This document shows positions 37,478 through 44,941 of a DNA stretch of 64,000 nt, piece by piece. The notes below the pieces were generated by a model, which ran no database searches, was not told the DNA's origin, and saw nothing but the letters and a program-made list of their open reading frames with translations. Source of the DNA: Martinezella lusitana (GTDB lineage: Bacteria > Pseudomonadota > Alphaproteobacteria > Rhizobiales > Rhizobiaceae); the NCBI RefSeq assembly GCF_014207095.1, contig NZ_JACHBG010000001.1, positions 868,001 to 932,000 on the forward strand, in the 5' to 3' direction. A program made the position numbers and the translations under genes. How positions within the stretch are numbered: position 1 is the stretch's first letter; each line of letters begins with the position of its first letter.

Positions 37478-40015
37478 ATGCTGCACGTCTCCTGGTGGAA
37501 GACCACCCTGATCTGGTTCGCCGTTCTCTTGAGCGTGCTTCTTGCCATCCCCAACCTGCTTGGGGAGTATACAGTTTCCTCGCTTCCTTCCTGGTGGGCG
37601 CATAGAAAGATCGGGCTCGGTCTGGATCTGCGCGGCGGCTCGCATCTTCTGCTGAAGATAGAACGGGACGATGTCGAGAAGGATCGCCTTGAAAATCTCG
37701 TCAGCGATATCGCGACCCGGCTGCGCACCGTCAATATTGCCTATTCCGGCCTGACCGGGACCGGACGGAAGATTGAGCTTCGCATCAACGACACCGCACA
37801 GGTCCAGGCTGCCCTGACGGCACTGCACCCGCTCACGGCAGGATCGGATAAGCCGCCGGTCAAGCTTTCCCAGGGCGCGAACGGCGCAATGACCTTCGAT
37901 ATCACCGACGAGGATATCAATAGTCATGTCTCCTCCGCTGTCGTCCGCTCGATGAAGGTTATTCGTGATCGCATTGCGCAACTGGGCGTGGGCGAGCCTT
38001 TGATCCGCCGTCAGGGGCGGGATCGCATTGTCGTGCAAGTCCCCGACCTTGCAGATCCACAGCGGTTGAAGAACCTCCTCGGGCAGCCAGCCGAACTCAG
38101 TTTCCGCTTAGTCGATCAGTCCATGACGGTACAGGCGGCCATGGATGGCCATCCGCCCGCCGGCTCAGACGTCATGTTTTCCGAGGACGATCCGCCAGTC
38201 GGCTATCTCGTCCAACGACAGCCTATCCTCTCAAACGTGGATTTCGCCGACGCCGAGGCTGTGGTCAACAACGGAGGCGGGACGGTTTCCGTCAAGTTGA
38301 CGGCGGAAGCAGGCCATCGTTTCGCGCAAACGACGGCAAGCAATCTTGGCCGGATCGTCGTCGTGGTGCTCGACGATCAGATCATCTCCACCGCCGCGCT
38401 GAAAACGGTGATCGCAACCGGGGAAGTCGATATCCCCGGCGACTTCACGGCCCAGGGATCCCAGGACCTTGCGGTGATGATCAAGAGCGGACCGTTGCCC
38501 GCAACGCTCACACCCGTCGAAGAGCGAACCATCCAGCCCGGCCTGGGCAACGAGGCGGCGCGCTTCGGCATCATCGCCTGCATCGCCGCCGCATTGTTCG
38601 TGACCGCCCTGATGATCGGCTTCTATCGTCTGCTCGGCGTTGTCGCGACCATCTCGCTGATCATCAACATCGTGATGGTCGTCGCGATCATGGGATTGTT
38701 CGGCATAGCACTGACATTGCCCGGTGTCGCCGCCATCGTCCTCATCATCGGTATCGGGCTCGATGCTCTGGTTTTGATCTACGAGCGCGTGCGCGAGGAG
38801 GAAAAGAAGACCCATCTCCTCGTTGATGCGCTTCGCCATGGCTTCAATAGGGCCGCGGCAACCGTGGCCGACGCCAATCTGACGGTGCTCATCGTCGCTG
38901 CCATTCTGTTTTACGCCAGCAGCGGCTCGGTGCGTGGCTTCGCGGCGACCTTGATCATCGGCGTTTTCACGACCTTCTTCACGTCCTGCTTCGTCACTCG
39001 CTCGCTCGTGGACATGTGGATATCGCATCGCAAGCCGCGCACATTGCTTGTCGGTGTTCGCAGCGGTGTTTTCGACAATGCCAACATCCGCTTCATGGGT
39101 ATTCGCCGCTACACCTTCACGATATCGGCGGCTTTATCGGTTGCGACCCTTCTTGCCTTCGCGACGGTCGGCATGCATCTAGGCATCGATTTCGCCGGCG
39201 GCTCCATCATCGAGGTTCGCGCCAAGCAGGGTGTTGCCGATCCGGCAGATATTCAATCCCGCCTTGAGAATATCATTCCAGGCGATGTCCAGGTCGATAG
39301 GCTCACCGATCGCCTGGGAGCGGTCATTCGCGTGCATGCGCAGGATGGGGGAGAGAATGCGGAACAGTCAGCCGTAACGCTCGTGCGCGAGGAATTGGGC
39401 AAAGACTATGATTTTGCCCGCGTCGAGGTCGTTGGTCCCGCCGTTTCCGGCGAAATCACGACCACCGCCTCGTTTTCCGTTCTCGCGGCACTGATTGCAA
39501 TTTTGATCTACATCTGGCTGCGGTTCGAATGGCAGTTCGCAGTCGGCGCGATCATCGCCACACTGCACGACGTCATCCTGACGCTCGGCCTTTTCGTGCT
39601 ATCAGGCATGGAATTCAACATGACCGGCATTGCCGCGATCCTGACCATCGTCGGCTATTCGCTGAACGATACGGTGGTGGTCTACGACCGGATGCGCGAG
39701 AACTTGAAGCGCTATTCGCAGATGCCGCTGCCGATCCTGATCGATGCCTCCATCAATCAGACACTATCTCGGACCATTCTGACATCCGCGACGACGCTTC
39801 TGGCGCTGCTCGCGCTCTACATTTTCGGCGGCCAGGTGATACGTTCGTTCACCTTCGTGCTGCTTTTCGGCGTCGCCGTCGGCACTTTCTCGTCGATTTA
39901 TATTGCGGCGCCCGTGCTGATCCTGTTCAAGCTGCGTCCGGACAAGTTCCAGGCCGGCGGTGAAAGCAATGGGCCTGCAGCCGGCGACATTCAGTCAGGC
40001 AAACCAGCGGTGTAA
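37478..40015 (+). CDS. secDF: Protein translocase subunit SecDF (fused)
   Basis: An 845-residue fusion of SecD and SecF, the RND-type proton-driven motor that pulls exported proteins across the inner membrane. The SecD half starts with WWKTTLIWFAVLLSVLLAIPNLL, then GLGLDLRGGSHLLLKIE, the periplasmic P1 region (about 60-390) and membrane segments 2-6 (ALVLIYERVREE near residue 432). The SecF half begins near residue 540 (FMGIRRYTFTISAALS), with GIDFAGGSIIEVR and NDTVVVYDRMRENL. About 12 membrane segments in total. ATG 37478 follows GAGAG. Confidence 0.95.
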   Translation: MLHVSWWKTTLIWFAVLLSVLLAIPNLLGEYTVSSLPSWWAHRKIGLGLDLRGGSHLLLKIERDDVEKDRLENLVSDIATRLRTVNIAYSGLTGTGRKIELRINDTAQVQAALTALHPLTAGSDKPPVKLSQGANGAMTFDITDEDINSHVSSAVVRSMKVIRDRIAQLGVGEPLIRRQGRDRIVVQVPDLADPQRLKNLLGQPAELSFRLVDQSMTVQAAMDGHPPAGSDVMFSEDDPPVGYLVQRQPILSNVDFADAEAVVNNGGGTVSVKLTAEAGHRFAQTTASNLGRIVVVVLDDQIISTAALKTVIATGEVDIPGDFTAQGSQDLAVMIKSGPLPATLTPVEERTIQPGLGNEAARFGIIACIAAALFVTALMIGFYRLLGVVATISLIINIVMVVAIMGLFGIALTLPGVAAIVLIIGIGLDALVLIYERVREEEKKTHLLVDALRHGFNRAAATVADANLTVLIVAAILFYASSGSVRGFAATLIIGVFTTFFTSCFVTRSLVDMWISHRKPRTLLVGVRSGVFDNANIRFMGIRRYTFTISAALSVATLLAFATVGMHLGIDFAGGSIIEVRAKQGVADPADIQSRLENIIPGDVQVDRLTDRLGAVIRVHAQDGGENAEQSAVTLVREELGKDYDFARVEVVGPAVSGEITTTASFSVLAALIAILIYIWLRFEWQFAVGAIIATLHDVILTLGLFVLSGMEFNMTGIAAILTIVGYSLNDTVVVYDRMRENLKRYSQMPLPILIDASINQTLSRTILTSATTLLALLALYIFGGQVIRSFTFVLLFGVAVGTFSSIYIAAPVLILFKLRPDKFQAGGESNGPAAGDIQSGKPAV

Positions 40016-40019
40016 GACA

Positions 40020-40406
40020 TTGGCAAAAGGTATAGAAATTCGCAACGCGCATTTTCCAGGGCGCGCACCGATCGACGCTTATGGCAATGGCGGCTTCCGC
40101 TTTGCCGACATGTCGCATCGTGGTTCGCTGCTTTGCCTGCCATCGGGCATTTACGGCTGGGACATGCTGCAGGGCGATGCTCTGACGCCAGATCGTTTTC
40201 AGAGGGTTCTCGATGAGGCCGCCGATATTGAAGTGCTGCTCGTCGGCACGGGCATGGAGCTGCGGCCGCTGCCGGCCGACCTCAAGGCTGCCTTACGCGC
40301 CAAGCAGATTTCGTCGGACCCGATGAGCACAGGGGCGGCGGTACGCACCTTCAATATCATGCTATCCGAGTCGCGCGCCGTGGCCGCTGCACTGATTGCG
40401 GTTTGA
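40020..40406 (+). CDS. Mth938-domain protein (NDUFAF3-like)
   Basis: About 128 residues forming one Mth938/AAMDC domain: IEIRNAHFPGRAPIDAYGNGGFRF, LCLPSGIYGWD, EVLLVGTGMELRPLPADLKAAL and the closing MSTGAAVRTFNIMLSESRAVAAALIAV. Mitochondrial NDUFAF3, a complex I assembly factor, has the same domain. The start is uncertain. TTG 40020, five bases after the secDF stop, gives the normal family length. ATG 39969, inside the end of secDF, is an alternative and would imply overlap. It sits between secDF and a squalene-synthase-like gene. Confidence 0.85.
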   Translation: MAKGIEIRNAHFPGRAPIDAYGNGGFRFADMSHRGSLLCLPSGIYGWDMLQGDALTPDRFQRVLDEAADIEVLLVGTGMELRPLPADLKAALRAKQISSDPMSTGAAVRTFNIMLSESRAVAAALIAV

Positions 40407-40421
40407 GATCCGGACGGAAGC

Positions 40422-41282
40422 ATGACGACGACAGCCGCGCCGCGCGACAATCGAGACATTTGCCTCGCCACGCTTCGAGATACCGATCGTGATCGTTATC
40501 TCGCCTGCCTGCTGGCACCGGAAGACAAGCGCCCCGCGCTTGCTGCGCTCTATGCTTTCAATGCTGAATTGGCGCGCATTCGCGATCTCGTGCACGAGCC
40601 ACTGCCGGGCGAAGTGCGAATGCAATATTGGCGCGATCTTCTCGAAGGCCAGGCGCACGGGTCGAGCGAAGCCAATCCGATTGCCGCCGAGCTCCTGACG
40701 GCGATCGAGCAATACCGGTTGCCGCGCCAGACGCTGATCGACATGATCGATGCGCGCATTTTCGACCTCTACGACGATCCGATGGAGACGCGTGGCAATC
40801 TCGAAGGCTATGCCGGCGAGACGGCATCAGCTCTCATCCAGCTTGCGAGCCTGATTCTATCGGCGGAAGAGGCGAAGCGTTCGGCCGATGCCGCGGGTCA
40901 CGCCGGCGTCGCCCAGGCGATTGCCGGGTTGCTGTTGCTCATGCCGCTCTATCGTCATCGCGGCCAGCTGTATCTGCCTCTTGAGATTCTCACTGCGACA
41001 GGTCTCGATCGCGATTCATTCCTTGCCGGTGAAGATCGGGCCCGTATTTCCGTGGCGATCGAGGCATTCGCAGGTCTCGGCCGCGAGCACTTGGCCAAGG
41101 CCAGGGCGGCTGGCGCCATCCCGGCTGCGGTGTTTCCGGCGTTTCTGCCTGCCACGCTGGCAGAGCCGGTCTTGAAGAAAGCCCAATCGCTCGGAGCCGG
41201 TCTTTTCGACCATCCGTTGGCGCTGCCGCAATGGCGTCGTCAGATGCGCATGGCGATAGCGTCGATCACAAAGAAAATCTAA
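40422..41282 (+). CDS. Squalene/phytoene synthase-fold protein lacking the catalytic motifs (NDUFAF6-like)
   Basis: A 286-residue all-helical protein of the trans-isoprenyl diphosphate synthase (squalene/phytoene synthase) superfamily. YLACLLAPEDKRPALAALYAFNAELARIRD matches the first helical region and GEVRMQYWRDLL the second. The two Asp-rich motifs that bind diphosphate-Mg (DDxxD-type) are absent: the first reads AELARIRDLVHE and the second EGYAGETASALI. It is therefore probably non-catalytic, like mitochondrial NDUFAF6, a complex I assembly factor in the same superfamily. ATG 40422 is 15 bases after the Mth938-like gene, so co-transcription is likely. Confidence 0.85.
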   Translation: MTTTAAPRDNRDICLATLRDTDRDRYLACLLAPEDKRPALAALYAFNAELARIRDLVHEPLPGEVRMQYWRDLLEGQAHGSSEANPIAAELLTAIEQYRLPRQTLIDMIDARIFDLYDDPMETRGNLEGYAGETASALIQLASLILSAEEAKRSADAAGHAGVAQAIAGLLLLMPLYRHRGQLYLPLEILTATGLDRDSFLAGEDRARISVAIEAFAGLGREHLAKARAAGAIPAAVFPAFLPATLAEPVLKKAQSLGAGLFDHPLALPQWRRQMRMAIASITKKI

Positions 41283-41360
41283 AATACACCAAGCTCGCGC
41301 AAGTCTCGCCGTCTATGACGATGGATGGGCAACTTGATTTGCATTTCAGGGGGATCTGCC

Positions 41361-41822
41361 GTGGGTATTGTCGTCTGGTGCATACTGTTTGCGATCGTCA
41401 TCTTCTTTGCCTATTTCGCGACGCGCATGGCGTCGCAGAACAAGGAAGATGGCCTGCACGACACAGGCCTCGCCATTCTGGAATTTGGCCGCGCCTTTCC
41501 GATGGAGGCGATCCGCCAGCTGCAGACGACGGCGGACGGGCAGGCGGTCTTCGTACGTCTGCATGATGACAAGGCCGGCTTCATGCGCAACGTGCGCAAT
41601 CATTTCAGTGTTCACCTGATCGAGCCCGGCCGGGCTCTTGCCAAGCTTTCAGGAACCGGTCGCGGCCTGACGGTCGATTTTCTCGACGTGCCGCATCACA
41701 ACGGCACGTTCGAATTCAAGAGCCCGGATGAAGCTGCGGAAGTCTCGCTCTGGCTTCTCGGCAATTATGTTGCTGGCGATGACATGAAGCTCGAGCATCA
41801 CGCCCCGCCGGCAAAGGCCTGA
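41361..41822 (+). CDS. Small single-pass membrane protein of unknown function
   Basis: About 153 residues with one N-terminal membrane segment (GIVVWCILFAIVIFFAYFA) and a soluble domain (FGRAFPMEAIRQLQ, FVRLHDDKAGFMRNVRNHFSVHLIEP, VDFLDVPHHNGTFEF). I do not recognise the family; similar proteins occur in Rhizobiales behind this cluster. GTG 41361 is preferred because GGGGGA lies six bases upstream; ATG 41325 would add 12 residues. It is convergent with trmFO, with 11 bases between. Confidence 0.65.
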   Translation: MGIVVWCILFAIVIFFAYFATRMASQNKEDGLHDTGLAILEFGRAFPMEAIRQLQTTADGQAVFVRLHDDKAGFMRNVRNHFSVHLIEPGRALAKLSGTGRGLTVDFLDVPHHNGTFEFKSPDEAAEVSLWLLGNYVAGDDMKLEHHAPPAKA

Positions 41823-41833
41823 ACGTCAAAGCC

Positions 41834-43276
41834 TTAGGTTTCAGGCGTTTCCGCAAGCATGGGTGCCTGCACGCCCAGCCACTTGGCGCAATCGCCAAGT
41901 GCGCGCTTGGCGATGAGCTGGCGCTTCATGATCGTCTTGTCTTTGCCGCGGAAGCGCTTGACGCCTTCCGGCTTGACGATCGAACCCGGCTCCAATTCTG
42001 GAAAAAGTCCGAAATTGATGTTCATCGGCTGGAAGGAGCGCTTGCCCGGCTCTTCGTCAGAAACGATGTGTCCGCCGGTGATGTGGTTGAGCAGCGAGCC
42101 GAGCGCCGTCGTATTGGGCGGCAGGGATGCCGCTTCACCCTTGCGCTCAGCAGCCGCAAAACGGCCGGCGAGCAGGCCGATGCTGGCGCTTTCGACATAG
42201 CCTTCGCAGCCGGTGATCTGGCCGGCAAAGCGCAAGCCCGGCCGCGACTTCAGCACCAGTGAGCGATCGAGCAAGGTCGGCGAATTGATGTAGGTATTAC
42301 GGTGCAGGCCGCCGAGGCGGGCGAATTCCGCATTCTCGAGGCCTGGAATCAGCCGGAAGATCTCGGCCTGCGCGCCATATTTCAGCTTCGTCTGGAAGCC
42401 GACCATATTGTAAAGCGTGCCGAGCGCATTGTCCTGGCGCAGCTGCACCACGGCATAGGCCTTGACCGTGGGGTTATGCGCATTGGTGAGCCCCATTGGC
42501 TTCATCGGGCCATGGCGCAGTGTTTCGCGACCGCGCTCGGCCATGACCTCGATCGGCAGGCAGCCGTCGAAATAGGGCGTGCCTTCCCATTCCTTGAAGC
42601 CGACGGCGTCGCCGGCAATCAGCGCATCGAGGAAGGCGTTGTACTGAGCCTCGTCCATCGGGCAGTTGATGTAGTCCTTGCCCGTGCCGCCCGGTCCGAC
42701 CCTGTCGTAGCGGGACTGATACCAGCAGATATCCATGTTGATGCTGTCGCGATAGACGATCGGCGCGATAGCATCGAAGAAGGCGAGTGCATCGGCGCCG
42801 GTTTCGGCCTGAATGGCGCTGGCGAGCCCCGGCGCCGTCAGCGGGCCGGTGGCGATGATTGCCTGGTCCCATTCCCTCGGTGGCAGGCCCTGGATCTCTT
42901 CGCGGACGACCGTGATCAATGGATGGCTCTGCACCGCCTGCGTCACCGCCGCGGAAAAGCCGTCGCGGTCGACGGCGAGCGCGCCACCGGCCGGCACCTG
43001 ATGCTTGTCGGCACATGCCATGATCAACGAGCCGGCCATACGCATCTCAGCATGGATGACGCCGACTGCATTGCTGGTCGCGTCGTCAGAGCGGAACGAA
43101 TTGGAGCATACGAGCTCGGCAAGATCGTCGGTCTTGTGTGCTTCGGTGCCGCGTACGCCGCGCATTTCATGCAGGATGACGGGTACACCGGCATTGGCGA
43201 TTTGCCACGCGGCTTCCGAGCCGGCGAGGCCGCCGCCAATGACGTGGATTGGGGAGTGAGAACTGGTCTGTGTCAT
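41834..43276 (-). CDS. trmFO: tRNA (uracil-54, C5) methyltransferase TrmFO, folate-dependent
   Basis: A 480-residue FAD enzyme that makes ribothymidine 54 in the T loop of tRNA using methylenetetrahydrofolate. The FAD-binding motif [18 protein letters not shown] is at residues 10-27, followed by the TrmFO/GidA-like [44 protein letters not shown] and [20 protein letters not shown]. Unlike GidA it has the shorter TrmFO length. ATG 43276 starts it; the longer frame to 43312 is not conserved. Confidence 0.95.
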   Translation of the reverse strand: MTQTSSHSPIHVIGGGLAGSEAAWQIANAGVPVILHEMRGVRGTEAHKTDDLAELVCSNSFRSDDATSNAVGVIHAEMRMAGSLIMACADKHQVPAGGALAVDRDGFSAAVTQAVQSHPLITVVREEIQGLPPREWDQAIIATGPLTAPGLASAIQAETGADALAFFDAIAPIVYRDSINMDICWYQSRYDRVGPGGTGKDYINCPMDEAQYNAFLDALIAGDAVGFKEWEGTPYFDGCLPIEVMAERGRETLRHGPMKPMGLTNAHNPTVKAYAVVQLRQDNALGTLYNMVGFQTKLKYGAQAEIFRLIPGLENAEFARLGGLHRNTYINSPTLLDRSLVLKSRPGLRFAGQITGCEGYVESASIGLLAGRFAAAERKGEAASLPPNTTALGSLLNHITGGHIVSDEEPGKRSFQPMNINFGLFPELEPGSIVKPEGVKRFRGKDKTIMKRQLIAKRALGDCAKWLGVQAPMLAETPET

Positions 43277-43438
43277 GCGCGCGTCATTATCACGGCCGGG
43301 GCGGCGATCCAAACGCTTTACCGGAGCAGAGCGCGCAAAAGTGGGCAGAGGTTCGGTGAAAGCGATAGGCGCAGAACGCGCAAATCAACCACAGCGAGGC
43401 AAGTTGATGAGTATCGACGAACATAACCGCCCGGAATC

Positions 43439-43462
43439 AAAAACGGCGCCGAAAGGCGCCGT
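43439..43462 (-). terminator. Rho-independent terminator of DUF1127 gene 1
   Basis: On the minus strand ACGGCGCC/GGCGCCGT (43443-43450/43455-43462) closes a four-base loop and runs into TTTTTGATT. It lies 28 bases after the stop codon at 43490. Confidence 0.85.
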
Positions 43463-43489
43463 CTTGAAGTAGTCTGCAGTTTCGACCGA

Positions 43490-43633
43490 TTAACGGAAGG
43501 AACGAGCAGCGATGTTGCGGATTTCGTAGCGGCTGACGCCGATGTCCGAAAGGGTCTGGCTGGAGAGGTTGCCGAGTTCGTTCAGAGTGCGGCGGTAGCT
43601 GATCCAGTTCTTTGCAATGCGAATCGGGTTCAT
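43490..43633 (-). CDS. DUF1127 micro-protein 1
   Basis: A 47-residue, Arg-rich protein: MNPIRIAKNWISYRRTLNEL, then GNLSSQTLSDIGVSRYEIRNI and AARSFR. This is the DUF1127 pattern (W-x-x-x-R-x-x-x-x-L, then L-x-D-I/L-G-V/I-x-R-x-x-I). In Rhodobacter the DUF1127 protein CcaF1 is an RNA-binding protein that acts with CCUCCUCCC-loop sRNAs; in Agrobacterium DUF1127 genes affect metabolism and phosphate uptake. GAGGAT precedes the ATG at 43633. It has its own terminator and a TATATA-containing promoter region. Confidence 0.92.
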   Translation of the reverse strand: MNPIRIAKNWISYRRTLNELGNLSSQTLSDIGVSRYEIRNIAARSFR

Positions 43634-43693
43634 GATCTTATCCTCAGTATCTTGTTTGCGGGCGGTACGATTACCGCCTCAGCTGTTGCACTC

Positions 43694-43728
43694 TATATAG
43701 GCGCAAACGCACCTTTTGTGCAGTGCAA
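43694..43728 (-). promoter_or_regulatory. Putative promoter of DUF1127 gene 1
   Basis: Minus strand: TTGCACTGCACAAA (43728-43715), 15 bases, then TATATA (43699-43694), about 60 bases before the start codon. The 14-mer and its spacing recur upstream of the sRNA hairpins at 44699-44733 with a single mismatch, which supports a functional promoter or operator. Confidence 0.5.
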
Positions 43729-43856
43729 ATAAAAGGCGTCTGCTATGCATTTGTGCAATATGACGCCCAAAAACCTATCAATGCTTAGAATTTGGACGAC
43801 TTGCATCTCGCGAATGGTTCAGAGCGGATCATGGAATGTTGCGATGCACAATGAAC

Positions 43857-43894
43857 AAAAAGAACGCCCGTCGCGGAGGTCCGCAACGGGCGTT
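43857..43894 (-). terminator. Rho-independent terminator of DUF1127 gene 2
   Basis: Minus strand: AACGCCCGT/ACGGGCGTT (43863-43871/43886-43894), extended inside by GCGG/CCGC, followed by CTTTTTG. It lies 38 bases after the stop codon at 43933. Confidence 0.88.
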
Positions 43895-43932
43895 GTGAAG
43901 GCTTTCGCTAGTGGGCGAAGCCTATCCGGCGA

Positions 43933-44079
43933 TTAGCGGCCGGTGGCTTCGCGAGCAACGCGATGAATGTCGGCGCGATCGATGCCGAGGTCGTGCAGTT
44001 CACGAGCGCTCATGCGGCCGAGTTCGTTTACGGTCTGACGATACTTGCGCCAGTTGTTGAAGGAGCGGGTCAGGTTCAT
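43933..44079 (-). CDS. DUF1127 micro-protein 2
   Basis: A 48-residue DUF1127 protein: MNLTRSFNNWRKYRQTVNEL, GRMSARELHDLGIDRADIHRV, AREATGR. It is clearly a paralogue of the protein at 43490-43633 (same W-R-K-Y-R-x-T-x-N-E-L core) and slightly more acidic in the second helix. AAAGGGA precedes the ATG at 44079. TATATA (44151-44156) lies 70 bases upstream and may be its -10 box; AAGGAGG follows that box immediately, near the expected transcript 5' end. Transcribed in the same direction as the sRNA hairpins 400 bases upstream. Confidence 0.92.
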   Translation of the reverse strand: MNLTRSFNNWRKYRQTVNELGRMSARELHDLGIDRADIHRVAREATGR

Positions 44080-44493
44080 TTCAGTCCCTTTCGAGGATTT
44101 GGAGATCTCGTAGCCCCGTGATTGGTGCCGCCGTCGATCTGATGCCTCCTTATATATGCTGCGCCGCAAGAACTAAAAGCGCCAAAGCTTCATGTCACCC
44201 ATGCATATGGTGCATATCGTGTGGGCGGTCTGCCCAAGAAGATGGCTGCTTTATGTGCATATCGCGGCTGAAGCGAGAGTGGATTTGGATGCATGACGTC
44301 AGTCCCGGCTCGGCATTTCAAGGCTGATTGCGGCGCTTGCCGTCATTCGGCCATGTTTTTGCCAGCCTTGCGGTTTTGAGGGAGGTCGACTGCTCGTGGC
44401 TGATCTGGGGGAGCCGCCGGTAACTGCACCGAGAACACAATCCGTCATCTGGCCGCATTTCACGGATGTCGCGCATAAACCGATTGAAACGGG
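44080..44493. other. Region between DUF1127 gene 2 and the sRNA terminator
   Basis: About 410 bases. The proximal 80 bases hold the leader and TATATA box of DUF1127 gene 2. The remainder (44170-44490) has no frame resembling a gene and no strong inverted repeat. Confidence 0.4.
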
Positions 44494-44692
44494 AAAAAAA
44501 TAACGCCCACCGCGGGAGGAGGATGCGGTGGGCGTCATTTATAATGATTGACGACTGGGAGGAGGAGGGTCGTCAATCCATCGGATCGCACTGGGAGGAG
44601 GAGTGTGCGGCTCCGAATTCCGTGTCGGGAAAATCGATCCCGAGGCTCTTTCCGACTAAGGCCGGCCCGGCGTGCCACCGCCGTGTACTGTT
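44494..44692 (-). ncRNA. Candidate 'cuckoo'-type sRNA with three anti-Shine-Dalgarno hairpin loops
   Basis: On the minus strand three hairpins follow each other, each exposing CCTCCTCCC. Hairpin 1 has a 5-bp stem (44587-44591/44605-44609) and a 13-nt loop. Hairpin 2 has a perfect 10-bp stem (44546-44555/44569-44578) and a 13-nt loop. Hairpin 3 has a perfect 11-bp stem (44503-44513/44525-44535) with an 11-nt loop and is followed by TA and seven T, a strong terminator. The CCUCCUCCC loop motif defines the alphaproteobacterial cuckoo/CcsR sRNAs, which can block ribosome-binding sites. The 5' end near 44692 is inferred from a TATTTA box. It could be one RNA of about 200 nt or a precursor cut into several. 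Confidence 0.8.
44503..44535 (-). terminator. Terminator hairpin of the sRNA, with CCTCCTCCC in its loop
   Basis: An 11-bp perfect stem ACGCCCACCGC/GCGGTGGGCGT with loop ATCCTCCTCCC, followed on the minus strand by TATTTTTTTCCC (down to 44491). The terminator itself carries the regulatory loop motif. Confidence 0.92.
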
Positions 44693-44698
44693 GAGTTA

Positions 44699-44733
44699 TA
44701 AATAGTATGACTTTTATCGTTTGTGCAGCGCAA
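44699..44733 (-). promoter_or_regulatory. Putative promoter of the sRNA
   Basis: Minus strand: TTGCGCTGCACAAA (44733-44720), 15 bases, then TATTTA (44704-44699). This copies the arrangement upstream of DUF1127 gene 1 (13 of 14 bases identical, same spacing). The transcript would begin around 44692. Confidence 0.5.
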
Positions 44734-44941
44734 TAATTTCATGATAGGCATGTCGTCAGCGCATGTCTCGTATGGGTATCTCGATACCAATCTTTAGAAT
44801 ACACAGCAATCGCTTAATATTACATTAACGAAACAGCTCTCGGCAGTGGACGATCATTTGGCCGTCTGTGCTGGGGCGCATCGATTGCATGATGATTTGT
44901 GATAACTCTTCTCGGATGGGGAATCGCAGCGAGGAGCCGGG

